DNA of 60,000 bases from Glandiceps talaboti (taxonomy: Eukaryota > Hemichordata > Enteropneusta > Spengelidae). Below are positions 13,087 through 27,536 of this stretch, in pieces. The translations under genes and the position numbers were made by a program. How positions within the stretch are numbered: position 1 is the stretch's first letter; each line of letters opens with the position of its first letter. Location of the stretch: positions 11,065,410-11,125,409 of the forward strand of contig NC_135556.1 in NCBI RefSeq assembly GCF_964340395.1, in the 5' to 3' direction. A model generated the notes under the pieces. The model did not search any database. It had not been told where the DNA came from and worked only from the letters and a program-made list of their open reading frames with translations.

Positions 13087-14587
13087 CTCGTTCTCTCTTT
13101 CCTTTCCGTTCCGTTCGTCCATGTTCTTATGTCGACAGTTGTAACATATGTGAGAATGTTCAGGCCATACATGATGGTATAGACAAAAATCGATCATGTC
13201 AATAAATGAAGGGAGTTCATTCACTTCGCTGGAGCAAATGGACCACAGGAAACTGCATAAACATAAATTACACCTTCAACGTATGAAATGATGTGTTTTG
13301 ATAAATGGCGCCTTATTGCCCTTTAATTGGTTTTCACCCCCGACTACAATTACCCTTTATTACCAGGTTTTATTTCATTTTATTGTTTTTGATTCATGAG
13401 AGTTTATGTTTTACGATGACAAAAGTTATTGGGTTAAATGCACCCACGTTATTGATTATAATTCATTGAATAGAAAGCTTTTAAATTATTGGAGTTGTTT
13501 GACTGTTTACAGGTAGTTTATCGACTTAAAATCATAAAATTTAGTACATAAAATGAAATGAAATGTAACAGGCTATTCTGTGGGTTAGTTACTGATTATC
13601 AATGCTATTGGTTCCTACGGTTGCAGAAATTGCTATTGTGACGTTATGAGGTTATTCAGACATAGACCTCTTTTTGTAGTTTGTAATCTGTTAAATTTAT
13701 TGAATAATTCAGACTATTTCTACGCTAACTATCGCCAAAACCTATTAACAACAGCTGGACGAGAATGCTAACGACAAAACATAGACCCTCAACAACATTG
13801 GTGGAGGGTCTATGACAAAACAGACCTACGTACATCTGTATTCTATGTTCAATGATCGATACAACGGATTTCGATTGAGTAACACAATCACCCAATATAG
13901 CAACAACGTCATTGCTTGTTGTTTGAACCACGTTCACGTAAAAATTGGATCAGCGGTAAAAAATCAAAGTGCACAACTAAAATTTGATGATGATAAATAA
14001 ATACTATGTATACAACTTGTGTACTGCATTGCACACGGTTTCATACACATCGATCATTCCATAGCTTTTATAAATCAAATCACACTCATGTAATTCTATG
14101 CATTTGAATGGTGAAATCTGAAAACTCAATTTTAACAGAATGTCTTATTGTATGGTAACCCTCCATCGAATTTCACTTAAAGTATTAACCCGTCTTTTGA
14201 GGATGTTAAAAGTACATTCCACTGATTCATGTTATCAATGAAAGTTTAAATGTGATTTATTAGAGTGACCTCATTTCTCCAGCTAAAATGACCTGATTTA
14301 GTCATTGTGTTGATCAATACTTTATAGACAAGTCTTCTAAAAGACATAGGTCCCAAGTACATTTTTGTATTTAAAATGTTTATTTTCAAATATGGCTGCC
14401 ATGCAGTCAAGAGTTGTATTATATATAAAGGAAAATATGGCCGCCATTCGGGAATGCTTGGTGCAATCAGAAAATAAAGGTATACACATCCTTGATCATA
14501 TAAACGTAATTTATGACTACTAATTTAAGTTTGGTTATATTTCGCTCGTTCTTTGATAGAGATACAGCTGCAACCGAATGAACGAAT
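13084..14587. other. Intergenic, no gene; one perfect 11-bp hairpin
   Basis: CATAGACCCTC (13780-13790) and GAGGGTCTATG (13804-13814) form an exact 11-bp stem with a 13-base loop. Nothing else is recognised. Confidence 0.55.
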
Positions 14588-14706
14588 GGACAGACAGACG
14601 GACGGACTGACTGACTGACTGACGAACAAACAAACAAACAAACAGCCAGACGGACGGACGGACAGAGGGATGGATGGACGGACGGACGGACTGACAGACA
14701 GACACA
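14588..14706. repeat. Imperfect GACN tetranucleotide block
   Basis: Mixed GACA, GACG, GACT and AAAC tetranucleotides. Several overlapping minus-strand frames rich in Ser-Val-Arg-Pro come from this repeat and are not genes. Confidence 0.9.
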
Positions 14707-16539
14707 GACGCAACCCAATGTAACAACCACTTTCAAGTTTTGCCTGTTCGGGGTTATTCAAATATTCCAGACGAAAATTAATGAAGCATAGAAGCAAAAG
14801 TATTACATACTGTAATTTGCACTTACAGTCTCTACTTTAGTTGATTGCACTTTTGTGTTTCAGTCGTTTTTACATTCTACCAACTTACTATTATTGTCAC
14901 TCTGACATGATATCCAGAAACAAAAAATATTCCGATCACGTAGTGGTTCGAAAGGTTTTTAAATTGCGAAGTAATCCAATTAAACTTGATTCAACGACGT
15001 TTAAAGTTGACATCACTCATCATTCGGCGTTATGTCAAGTCAAGGTAACCTCACTTTAGACGTCCGTCTTCGTATCCACTCGAGCAGTGTTGCTAAAAGT
15101 CACGACCCCTTTCTAGTAGATAACAATGTTAGTGATCAAGAATCTTGGTAGTAACGTTGGTTTATTAAGGAACCATACAGAAATACTGTAAAAAACGTGT
15201 GTCTTGTGACTAAATGTCATGGGCGTTTATGACAATTTCAAAATCGTTCCCTTTTTGGCATTTTTTAATAACAAGCTACTCAGTGAATATCAAGAAATGG
15301 CTTTTAACGATACAGCATCCATGAATAACGTTAATTTAAAATGTCGTCTTAAATTTTTTACCATGAAAATAGGGAAATAAAACCACCCGTAAACTGTTTC
15401 TCATCTTTGCATGATTCTTGCATGAATCTTGTGGATTACGTCTTGAATCACGTCCTGGATTACGTCGATGATATAGAGATGGAATCTGTGGCCGGTGTTA
15501 TCATAAATTTATGCAGATGGCGGTCTTGCGGAAATGGTTTCTATGACAACTTCAACCAGGAAAACATTAACACGATATTTAAAAACAAGTTATTTTCAGA
15601 ACATGTTAACCACTTCTCACCCCTTCGTATTCATTTATCTTCAATTTTGCTTGCTTCTTTATTTAGCATCCTGAAACTGACTGATAGACTTTTTACGATT
15701 GCAAATGTACAAAAATGTAGGTTCCTTGTAGTGAATCAAATTTGCCAAACATACTTATTATATCTCGCGTCTCTGAGTCTGCAAAATGTCTAATGACGGA
15801 ATAATAGAAATTTTTACTACTTTAGCTGAAATATCATTACATTGATAACAAGAATAGGTCTACAGCTTGTATATGAATAATTGTTGGACGTTTCAAGAGA
15901 ATCCATAAGCCAGCATGTTTCGTATGTCTCCCATGACTTTTGTAATAAATAACGTAAACAAATTACGACACTGATAATATATATGCATATAAAAAGGATA
16001 CAATTTTGATCTCACTGCGAACACAACTCAACATCACAGTCACATTGCCAAGTCCGATTAGACAATAAATATATGGGCATTATCTTTGTTATGGGTTTTT
16101 AATTTTCTATCAAAAGATATATGTGAATTTATTAAACAAATTAATCTTTCACTATATTGCGTCATTTCAAAATAGAAACTTCCTACGTGTATAACACGCG
16201 TACTCTTAGAAGAGTAGATGTTAGCTGCCAGTCACGTGACGTCAGTGATTGAAAACACACCATGCAATCAATTAAAATTGAGTAGCGGTAATTAAAGATG
16301 CCTCATCTATCACCAATCAGTTATAATATCTATATAAAATCAAATCAGACCGATGGATCTGACTACAAGAAAATTACAACTGACAGTTCAACATTTAAGT
16401 GAAATACACCCCTTTCAAGTTACCGTTCAGCTTCACTGTTTGATACATAATCACACAGAAACCAATAAAAACTGCACATGCTACACTTTAAAATAGCAAG
16501 ATCTGAATGAATACAATTTCTTGTCACATTTTGTCTAAT
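14707..16539. other. Intergenic, no supported gene
   Basis: A 128-codon open frame at 15407-15793 is the longest in this stretch. It has no recognisable domain, no repeat origin and no exon context, so I do not call it a gene. A CRE-like TGACGTCA lies near 16237. Confidence 0.5.
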
Positions 16540-16770
16540 TGAAATGAACTACAGTGCCAGCATGCCTGCATCAAATGCAAAAATCAAAACATTGGCGCCC
16601 GCGTGTCTGCGTCTATTTGCAGTCCATTTATTGGTTCATTTCATAATACACAAAATGTAGCAAGAGATTGCCATCTTGTTATCTCAGTGTAGAATATGCA
16701 GTTTCTCAATAGTTTCTTTGCACGTGTATCAAACAGAGGCTGAGAACGGTAACAGGAAACTGGCTGCATA
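16540..16770 (+). repeat. Dispersed repeat family B, copy 1
   Basis: Matches 44425-44655 and 48430-48560 in order: a GCC(A)GCATGC / CACCATGCAGACATC block, ATCAAAACATT, AAAATGTAGCAAGA, then GTATCAAA(C/T)(A/G)GAG and a GGTAACAGGAAAC / GCTAACATGAAAT block. No coding potential is seen. Element class unknown. Confidence 0.7.
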
Positions 16771-18774
16771 GATTTTGACGATTTGAATTCACATTTTGAT
16801 GACACTCTTACGACCAAATAACTTCAGGTTTGCAACAATACAAAAACTAGTTGTCCCGTAAGACATTTAAATTGTTCTTGTCTTAGCTAGAGAAATAGAC
16901 AAAAATGGTGTTTCGAAAAGCTGTAACTTCGATGGTAAGGCATACATAGGAACACTTCAGAAGGTTTTGAATTTTACAGACGAAGTATGTCAATTTCACA
17001 AATTTCTGGGAAAATGGCACTAGAAACGTCCTTTTTACATATTTTCAAAAACCAGAGCTGATGTTTCTTTCGGACACTGCGAAATACAAAGAATATAACA
17101 GCTAACCAGCCAGAGCCAAAAACAACTGTCAACACATCATACCCACCTGTTCACACTGGCCTGTGAACGAAAGGTTAAACTTGAAAGCATGTACACCTTT
17201 CGACAGTAAAGTCACCATTTCCTTTCTTAATACTTAGATTTTTCTTACAAAGTATAACAATTAATATTTCCATGTTCTATATATGCAAATACAGCTGATG
17301 ACAACGTTGATTGCAATAATCTACGTCTAGCGAAAACCGCGTTGAGAGAAATGTAAAACATTCTAGTATATTTTTAGTGCACATTTTATTTTCTCCAGAA
17401 GTACTTTATATCCCTTTGTTCACTCCTGTATTGGCGTAGTGACGTAAAACATGTTGCTGGACTAATTTAATTTCTGTAAAAAAACGGTTTCCGTACGACA
17501 GCTACAAACGACACGCGACGGACATAAACATGATGTAGTGCTTCATTGTATAGTTCTTACTAGCAGTGTGAACAGTATTAACGTAAATTGAGATTTATAG
17601 CTCTGATGTAATTAGAGTCTTGACTATCATAAAAGTTGCAAAAAGCAAAAATAAACAAATCGATTAAAAAATATCCCTAAGAATGGCAATAATAAAAGAA
17701 CTTTTATGAAAAAAAAGATCAATCATGTCTTGTATTATTTTGATTTAAGAGTGCATGATACTGTAACGGTCACATACTCTCTAGTGATATCCCATTTTGC
17801 CATACGTCAGCGTATATCTACAATACAAACCAGGTGATTTGAACAAATTGTCGTCTGGCTCAACAAAAATCTTACCATAAACACGGCTTCTTTTAATTGT
17901 CTGGTGTGACAAAAATCTCACAAACATTGCTACCTTTTCGCATGAACTACTGTTATCTTAGCATATCGTTGCCAAATCATAAACATTGTAACAAATTGAA
18001 TGTATACTTTTTTCAGGCATGCCAATGGATTAAAATGTAACAATTATACTTCAATTTTCGTCGTACCAGACGATAAAATGTAGCGATGTTAATAACATTA
18101 TTGTCGAATCAGTGAACACAATGTAGCAATATTAGTCAAAAATGTGCTGGGCAAGACGGCGATTTGCTTCAATGTAATTGCCTTTCACTGTATCAAATAT
18201 GAATAAATATGGTGTTTATTAAAATCAAAACCTTTCAAGGCCAATTACAAATACATACAATTTTTTTCCTTTTTTATACTGAGTGTGCTTTCATTTAAAC
18301 AATTTTTCAGCTTCAATCGAACAAAAAGAAAAGTGCTTAAGAGCAATTTAGTGTTAATCCGTCTATTGTCAACTTGATGGTATTGCCATATTGTGTTAAT
18401 GACAGGTGAGCGACAGAGAATGTGCTGAATCATATTGACGTTGACTGGAACACGACTGTCTCGCATTAATGGATATTCCGTTATTATTCGCAATATTCCG
18501 GTGGTGTCTTTAAATTCCACAAATGCCCTATATGATAAAAATTGATTTTATATCATATCTTTCCATCAATATGAGATCTTTCTTTGGTTGAGAACATTAT
18601 ATAATAACTAGTGAATAAGTATCGCAATTGGAGATAAAATTGGTAACGGTTGTTTAATTGTTTTGTTTGGAATAAAGCGTTGATCGTAATGTGAGTATAC
18701 ATTACGTTATTATAACAGTAAGTTGTGAGTCTTAAGTTAAATCGAAGTATTCAGGTTTTTTACCCCTAACTGTA
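16771..18774. other. Intergenic, no gene seen
   Basis: AT-rich, only short open frames, no recognised repeat boundary. Confidence 0.6.
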
Positions 18775-19136
18775 TTAAAGTTGCACTTGTAACTGGAAGT
18801 TTTTTTTTATCAGAAAACCAACAACATATTCACTGAAAATTGTTAAAATACCAATAATTAGACATTTTACATGTCAATTCGAGGTCTATTTTAACTATAA
18901 GTAGTATAGTGATAAGTTGAAATCGTGATTCACTGGGGGGCGTTGATTTTTTGGTACGGACTGAAAAATCAATTTGATTGGATTCCTCGTACGATACTAT
19001 GTGTACGGCTACACAAATACGTTTACTCACAGATGATTCAATACTCTGCAGGGTGTAGAATATTATGGGTAAGTCATTATATATAACAACACATTTATTT
19101 AAAAAAAAAAAACCAACATTCCAGTTGCAGCTTCAA
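18775..19136 (-). mobile_element. TTAA-bounded MITE family, copy 1
   Basis: Begins TTAAAGTTGCACTTGTAACT and ends CCAGTTGCAGCTTCAA, which are inverted relative to each other. The inside (CACTGAAAATTGTTAAAATA, ATTAGACATTTTACATG, GATTGGATTCCT, GCTACACAAATA) matches the copies at 32024-32517 and, reverse-complemented, 48851-49166. No protein is encoded. The ends resemble a non-autonomous piggyBac-like element, but this rests only on the TTAA ends. Confidence 0.7.
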
Positions 19137-20920
19137 TGGCTGATTTTATTATGAACAGTCACTTTAGAAACAATAATCAATAGAAAATAACGCAATAAAT
19201 CAAAATTGTTCTTAGCTCCAACCAAGTAATTAACGGCACATTGAATTTGTCATTATCATTTCATCAGTGTCTGTAATGTCATTTCTTGTCGGTAATTACC
19301 TATTTTCTAATGTAAATGAGAAATGACATGTGATTTCAAGTTAATTAATGTGGATGGACAGTTTCTCTTTTTCTGTCGGATCAATTTTTCTTCTTCTAAA
19401 TCTCATGAAGGTTGTGATACGTTAGCGTTAGAGGTGTCAAGTTGATGAAAGCAGACTCTTGTGTGTAGAAATATCAAAGGACCAAGAAAAACATAAGCTA
19501 AGGAACTACTGTGTATAAACTTTTCTTAATATGATAGTGAGAAATATGAAAAATAAACATTAATGTGAATTATTTTATTGAAATTCATATTGAAACTAAT
19601 AAGAGAGACATTTTGACAAATTGGTGTCGTTTTTATCTGAGGGACTCTACTTTGATAGTTTGTTGTTTTTTCATGCCAAATTAAACGCTGAGGTTGTTGG
19701 CATATTGCATATACGTTTCTGTATTTGGTAACATAACAGGACACTCAATGTTTACGGTTGGTTTAGCACACTATCATCTTTCTATATTTATGTGTCGATT
19801 TCAGTTGTTCATTTCCATTCATTTCATAGAGTAAATACAAACCTAATATCAAGAAAGCCTATACTTTATACTATATTATAATATGTAAATCATAGTTATA
19901 TGACTGCAGAAACGGAAATTAATCTTTTTCTCGAAATAATAGCTGTTGACCGACCTCACCAATAATCAATTATTTCATCAGTTCGCAAATCAGTTAACTC
20001 TCTCCATAAATCATTATTAGTTGATATGAAAGTGTTCGCTCATTTCAAGATATGATGAGAATAATACACAGATGTTGATCATTAAAAAAAATGATGGAAA
20101 CGGAAAATGAAATGAATGTATTTCAGTTGTTTAATCTATTTCACGGCTTTTGTATGGTCGAATGGAACGAAAGAAGTGCAAATATAGAAACTTTTCATTA
20201 CTGAAAGCAAATTGGGAGCCTCGATCTGGATTTAATCACACTGGCAGTTATACATAAAAGCTTGCAACGCTGTACGAATGTTAGAACAACCCTCGCCGAG
20301 CTCAGCGTCTTTAAGGAGCAACACATTGAGTGCAATTTGATTTTACGATCGTGCGTGTCGTTAGTGAAGTAAACACACGTCGTCACCAGTTCTCCATTGT
20401 TTTGTTTTTACATATAGGAACCCGTACACGTTCCGCTTAGAGGTTCGGGGATGTACATCGTAACGGATACGTCAACTGCTTCAACGTACACTTAGAAGTA
20501 AGTTTATATTACTTTACGCTGATGATTTCCCGGAGGTCTTCTAATCTGTGTCCTTCGCCGGATTAAATTCTGATCTTTTAATTTGTTCATATTTCGACCC
20601 AATACATGTGTATACGTGTAAAACGACAAGCAATAGACTTAAAAGGGTATTCACCAGCCATTCTGATTGTTAAAAACCTACATTCAATTACAGAAATACG
20701 CGATTAAACAGAAAGTCGTTTTGTAATTACGCAAATTTTGGTTGTTTTGAAACCCCTGTTCTAAGTATTTGATAAATTGAAAAACTGCCAAACTAGAAAC
20801 GTGATCAATAGTAAGGGCATACAATGTACATGTTGTATGATATGATAGTGTGGGAAACACACCTTACTTGTGTATCAAAACTTCGCATGACATGAGGGAA
20901 GAGCAGTTGAACAACTAACA
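19137..20920. other. Intergenic, no gene seen
   Basis: AT-rich sequence with only short open frames. Confidence 0.6.
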
Positions 20921-21295
20921 ACTGGTGACATATTGGATGAGCTTGTTATTTACAGCTGACTCTAACAAAGCTTGTTTGATGCGATTGCACGAAATTGTTT
21001 GCTATTCAAAAGGCTGGTTTGATCACTATGCTATGTATAACATATATTGTGTTCCGTATTAACATATGCCACGTTCTGTTACCCGCATTGAAATACACAG
21101 TCACGGAGTTTTGACGCTCTTCATATTTTCGATTTATTTTTATCAGACAGATTTAACAATAACTTTGAGTAATCTATCCAGGAGGCAAATCAGTGAAATG
21201 TAGATGAACAGACCAAGGATGACTGTTTTGGATTAGATGTTAACGCTCTTTGGCATAAACTTGTAATTTTGCGACATTGTTGAGAAGACTAGATC
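20921..21295 (+). promoter_or_regulatory. 5' flank of receptor gene 1, conserved with gene 2
   Basis: The blocks GATGAGCTTGTTATTTAC, TTGATGCGATTG and CGAAATTGTTTG, a few hundred bases upstream of the start codon, recur in the same order at 27171-27536 before the second receptor gene. It shows that the duplication included the upstream region and may contain the promoter. No TATA box is obvious here. Confidence 0.55.
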
Positions 21296-22528
21296 ATGGA
21301 TTCCAACAGTAGTGAAAGCAACAGGACACTGGAAGACTCAAATATCACTACTCGTGGATATCCCGACATCTCTATTTATCTGTACAGCAAAGATCAGGAA
21401 ATACTCATCACCATAGTGATGCCGATTCTTCTCATCATGGGTGTTATCTTAAACTTCGCCTTCTTATTTGTTGTGGCCAGAATCACATCAATGCGAACAA
21501 TTACCAACTATTACTTGGTCAATCTCGCCATAGCTGACATACTCTACATCACGTTTGCAGTCTCCGATAAGTTGATACGGTATTACGACTCACCGCTTGT
21601 CATTGATCAGAGTGCTATTGGCGAAGTTGGCTGTATGGTCGTTAATGGTACCGTTGATGTGTGTTACTATGTATCTCTCTTCACAGTAACGCTGTTCACT
21701 ATAGAGCGGTTTACAGCCATCATGTTTCCATTAAAAGCACAAGTGTTGACCAGCAAGAAGAGAACCACTATTTTAATTGTACTAATTTGGGTCTTTGGCA
21801 TCGGGGTTAGTGTGCCAGCTATATTAGGCAACGGTCAATGGTCAGAGTACAATGTAAAAGCCATCGGATGGCCACAAGAAGTCGGTGACGTTGTTCTCCC
21901 TGAATCTTTTCACACCTGTTATTCGGCCAATGCTAAACTGGCTTATGCGGCCCAAGCTATCAATGTTTTCCCCTTTTTCTCCTCTATGATCGTTGTGGCC
22001 ATTCTGAATTTGATAATCTGCATCAAAATCAGTCGAGGTAATAAACAACTTGGCGACTCTCAACGTACCCAAAGTAGCATCAAAGCCAGAAATCAAGTTG
22101 TACGTATGTTAGTAGTCACCAGTATGTTATTTTTTGTCTTGTTATTTCCATTTGAATTCGCTGCATTTGTGCCTATCTTGGATCCAGACAGTAGATATGG
22201 AATTATTCCTAAAGAAATCTACCATACATGGGCACAGGTAGCTCGTATTCTTTCTTATCTAAATTCTGTTATCAACCCAATTATATACAACGCCATGAGT
22301 GAACGCTACAGGAAAGCCTTCCTTGCTGCATTCCTTTGCATGGTTGCCAGTAAGTCAAACAGTAAAAGTTCGGCGTACGCAACGCGTACTACAAGTGCCA
22401 GTGTGTACAGCAAGTCAGACAGTCAGAAAAAGAAGAGAGTCGGTGACGATATTCCCATCGAACCAGTATCGGTTGACAGCGTTCGTATTCATACTGAAGA
22501 CACGGTGGTTGGATATAGTCAACAATAA
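21296..22528 (+). CDS. Class A (rhodopsin-like) peptide-type G-protein-coupled receptor, paralog 1
   Basis: A single-exon gene of 410 codons with the full seven-helix plan. The N-terminus carries three N-glycosylation sequons (residues 4, 9 and 16). Helices are roughly 36-62, 70-94, 112-138, 158-178, 219-244, 269-293 and 312-334. Landmarks are N53 in helix 1, D81 in helix 2 (NLAIAD), C113 and C208 as the probable disulfide, an ERF motif at 137-139 in place of DRY, P285 in helix 6, and NPIIY at 327-331 in helix 7. The loop pattern (TNYYLVNLAIAD, FTIERFTAIMFPLKAQ) most recalls TRH/ghrelin-type peptide receptors; the ligand cannot be named. The Ser-rich cytoplasmic tail suits arrestin regulation. 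The ATG matches that of paralog 2 at 27537. The stop codon overlaps an AATAAA (22524-22529). Confidence 0.96.
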   Translation: MDSNSSESNRTLEDSNITTRGYPDISIYLYSKDQEILITIVMPILLIMGVILNFAFLFVVARITSMRTITNYYLVNLAIADILYITFAVSDKLIRYYDSPLVIDQSAIGEVGCMVVNGTVDVCYYVSLFTVTLFTIERFTAIMFPLKAQVLTSKKRTTILIVLIWVFGIGVSVPAILGNGQWSEYNVKAIGWPQEVGDVVLPESFHTCYSANAKLAYAAQAINVFPFFSSMIVVAILNLIICIKISRGNKQLGDSQRTQSSIKARNQVVRMLVVTSMLFFVLLFPFEFAAFVPILDPDSRYGIIPKEIYHTWAQVARILSYLNSVINPIIYNAMSERYRKAFLAAFLCMVASKSNSKSSAYATRTTSASVYSKSDSQKKKRVGDDIPIEPVSVDSVRIHTEDTVVGYSQQ

Positions 22529-24427
22529 AGCTTAGCGCAATATTCGTGACGTCATTAAAAGCTGATAGACAGTGATTTTATCTTTAAATTTATAGCTTTA
22601 CACATTTTTCAAAAGTAGTAACGTGAAGGTAATAGGTATGATGTTATTGTGTGAACATAACATTGATGACATTTCGCTTGAAAGTAAATACATCTATATT
22701 ACTAGTGATCATACAACTTGGTTAACTTGCCATTATTACTGTATAATTCGACCACTCACTTAAAATTTAAGAAAAAACGTACACAAAACCTAATAGTATT
22801 TGAATTGACATTCTTTGTCGTCCTCGCACAAGATAAATGCTACTCAGTCAGCAAGCAGTATACTATTAGGTAGATTAAGTGTAAGACATATTCCTAATTA
22901 TATTGTATCATTGTGAAGTGAATGTTAATTTACTTAATTGACTTATATATTAGTATCACTTGGATGAGGGTGATTGTCTGTGTGCTGTTCCCTCGAGGGA
23001 AATTTGTCCTTTATATACGAAATTAATTCTCCCGTCTGAAAACAATTGTTCTACTCCAGGTATTCTGTACCCATCCATGTGTATCAAATTAATTCATATT
23101 TTACACATGTAAGTTTGACGTTTGACGGATATCATCTCTTTTTAAAAAAGATGTAAAAGTCAACGTACATAAACAACTCCCACATGAATACATCCATAGC
23201 GATGCCAAGACAACATTAAGCTTATTGGTTATTTTAATCTATCACTGGCTTCGAATACCTTTAACGTGGCCATATGGCTGAAAACATATTTTTGGATTTT
23301 TAATTGATAAACTAACTGTACTATATTTTTCTACTTGCAAAATCTATAGATGTGGAATAAAACATATACCAATGTTTATAGAACTTTTTCTTTTCTTTTA
23401 GCTTATGATAATTTATTAAATTACCAACATGAACTTTATCGATGTTGTTTCACATGTTTTTCAAGTAGGGAATATGGTAAAATTGGTTTATCAATTAACA
23501 ATCAAAAAATAAATGTCATCCATATGGTCGCTGTACGCAATATTTGACCTGGGTTGTGTGACTACAATTTGTCCTTTAATGCTTAAAATGCAACATAAAT
23601 GGAAATAGGAAAGCTTTATCAATAAGTTATATATTTATTGCTGTAGTGCTACATACTCTGGTGTAGTGAGGTTTAAAACGAGGCAACCCAGGCCATATAC
23701 ATCGAAGGTAAACTTACTGCAATTTCTCCTTTGTTACATGGTAAAAGACTTCGACAGCGAATAAAACCTGACACATGAGGTAATATCAAAACAGATCAGG
23801 TTAAGAACTAAAGTGACGTAAATGATTACTTAATACATTTAAAATTTGTTCAAAGTTGAAATGTCCCCTGTCCTGTCCTGATATTGGTGATATACATTAA
23901 CTAACAAGATAACCCTGTATATGTTAAAACTGCAACAAGTTGCAATCGTATATGTTCGCTGTAATAATAATTCCTACACGTTATACTGGTAAATACTACA
24001 ATGGTCGCAAGATGGCGCTTGTTATGAGTGTAGTACCATTTTGGAGTATACTACCCTGATCCGTATGTCTCTGTAGCAAATTAAATTTTGAATCAATCAA
24101 TGCTCCATTTCACCAGTAGAAGTATTACCATATAAGGTAAATATGTAAATACTGTCTTATTTCATTGAAGCACATGATGTTTTATAGTTATATTTTTTCT
24201 AAAGTATTGGTAAAGTAAAGTCAGACTCCGGGAATGAAACAGTTGAATTAGTAATACTTAATTAGCTAAATATATATTTATATACATTATATAATGTCTT
24301 TTGTTTACCTTTTTTGTATGCAAAATAATTTTCATTTACCTTACTTCTCCATAATGTATGATTTCTATATTCAACATTAATGTCTATAAATTATGATCTG
24401 TTCATGTTCTGGCATGCTTTCAATGGA

Positions 24428-24429
<2 letters not shown>
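22529..24429. other. Intergenic after receptor gene 1
   Basis: No coding sequence seen. The first bases, GTGACGTCAT, are shared with the region just after receptor gene 2; similarity then fades. Confidence 0.6.

Positions 24430-24502
<73 letters not shown>
24430..24502. repeat. (TA)n microsatellite
   Basis: Uninterrupted TA repeat of about 36 units. An Ile-Tyr open frame across it is an artefact. Confidence 0.97.
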
Positions 24503-25835
<1,333 letters not shown>

Positions 25836-26516
25836 ATAGTGATGTAGTAATGATCGATATATTATGTAGATCTGTATGGTCATTATGGCGGACTCCTGCT
25901 AAGTTTGCTGATGTAAGTTGTCTGCTGCATGCTGATATATATTTTGCTTAAAACTTGGTAAGGAGATGAAGATTTATATTAGTGAATATGCTGTCATTAC
26001 CATGAGCCTATCTCTTGAAATGACGCGTACAATCATTAACTCATCAATCATTTTTCCAGCATTCCTTTAGACCCCAATGTTATGACAACTATGCAAGACT
26101 GTGTTCATTTGGTGTCATTTTCACTGATGACGTACTGATGACTTTGACGTCAATTTGTTTATGTTGCTTTCACCCATATGATGATGAATTGTTGAGTGTT
26201 GACATTAGTTGTATTATGAGCCACACACCAAATTTATTCAATCAACAGATCACACCACTCCAAATAATATCATAATATACCCAAGCTGCACATGCACATT
26301 GAAACTGTAAAGCCCGATTCACACACTTGCGTCTCGGGGTTCCACGTTGCTAAAACCTGGCTGGTACCTAGGGGCCCTCTAACACAACTTCGTTGCTGTC
26401 CAGAAATGTCCATGTTAGGAAGTACTTTTCCCCTTATCACGTGAACTCTGGTGTGAGACAAAAACGCTCAATTCAACCTGGTCTTTGGAACTTGGGAAGG
26501 GTAAGAGCGTATACCA
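25836..26516. other. Intergenic, no gene seen
   Basis: No recognised gene or repeat. Confidence 0.55.
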
Positions 26517-26890
26517 CAGGGAACCGTGTTAAAAAAAAAAAAAAAACAAACAATAGACGAACGAACGAACGAATTAACAATCAAACAAACAAACAAAATG
26601 TGCATGGGTAAATGAAATATCATTTTAAACTCATGAACAGCTATCTATATACATGTTTGTATATATGTATATAAGGGCCTGTACACTATTGAAATAATAC
26701 TATGTTTCTATATATACTCATCCATATGTAGGGATAGTATATTATAGAAAGTTAACGTAGTATATTATTAGTACAATGTATATAGATAGATATTCACGAG
26801 TTTAAAATGATATTTCATTTACCCATGCATATTTTGTTCGCTCGTTCGGAAACTTTGTTTGTTTATTTATTTTTTCTAACACGGTTCCTG
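26517..26890. mobile_element. Foldback (palindromic) element, about 375 bp
   Basis: The left arm (about 26517-26656) and right arm (about 26776-26890) are inverted copies. Shared blocks include GAACCGTGTTA, ATGCATGGGTAAATGAAATA / ATGTGCATGGGTAAATGAAA, TATCATTTTAAACTC and CTATCTATATACAT. Only the short AT-rich centre is unpaired. No transposase is encoded. The open frame of about 80 codons at 26807-27049 overlaps the right arm and is not a gene. Confidence 0.75.
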
Positions 26891-27170
26891 GGCTTCCTGT
26901 GCGTACAAGATCGAAGTATCGTGTTTGTCATCCAAAAAGCACCCCTTGTATCTCGGTATTATACACCAGACATTGACCTTGATATTTCATTCATTGTGAG
27001 AGTGGGTATTTGTGTGGCTGTTTATGTATGTGTAGCAATAATTGCATAAGCACGTCTACTTATGAATTTATAATTGTGGAAAGAATAATTTCCATCTAGT
27101 ATGTACAATAAACAGCATATCAACATTTCGGTCAACGTACAGCAGATGAAAAGAGTAATTTGATGACTAA

Positions 27171-27536
27171 GCTATGACATATGGGATGAGCTTGTTATTT
27201 ACTGCTGACCTTAGCTAAGCCTTTTGATGCGATTGAACGAAATTGTTTGTAGAGTAAACTCCAGTTTGTTGGTTTTATGATGTATAACATATGTTGTAAT
27301 CGTGTCAGCATATGCTACTTCACATTAGCCATTTTGGAAATATAAATGAGATTTGACAGCGGTCTTGTTTTCGATCTTTTGTTTGGCAGATGGAAAGTCG
27401 ATAACAATTATGTATCTATGGCAACACAGTGAATTATAGATTTACGGACCAAGGATGAATTCTTCGAATGAGAATAGTGAAGACTTTTAATCGTCTTGAG
27501 GGAAAAAATTGTCAAAATCACTGAGAAGACTGGGCT
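27171..27536 (+). promoter_or_regulatory. 5' flank of receptor gene 2, conserved with gene 1
   Basis: Homologous to 20921-21295 (GATGAGCTTGTTATTTACTG, TTTTGATGCGATTG, CGAAATTGTTTG), but clearly more diverged than the coding regions. A TATA-like TATAAATG lies near 27342, about 195 bases before the ATG. Promoter function is inferred from position only. Confidence 0.55.

Noticed and set aside
12876-13224. Arg-Glu-rich and Ser-Leu-rich proteins
   Set aside because: They are translations of the CT/GA microsatellite. The same applies to frames at 10811-11149, 25581-25883, 40148-40574, 45700-45994 and 53529-53838.
15407-15793. 128-codon open frame as a gene
   Set aside because: No recognisable domain, no splice or promoter context, and no second copy. 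Length alone is weak evidence in 60 kb of six-frame sequence.
21842-22096. Minus-strand frames inside the receptor genes (also 28086-28340 and 28386-28637)
   Set aside because: Shadows of the receptor coding sequence; their conservation between the two paralogs follows from the plus-strand gene.
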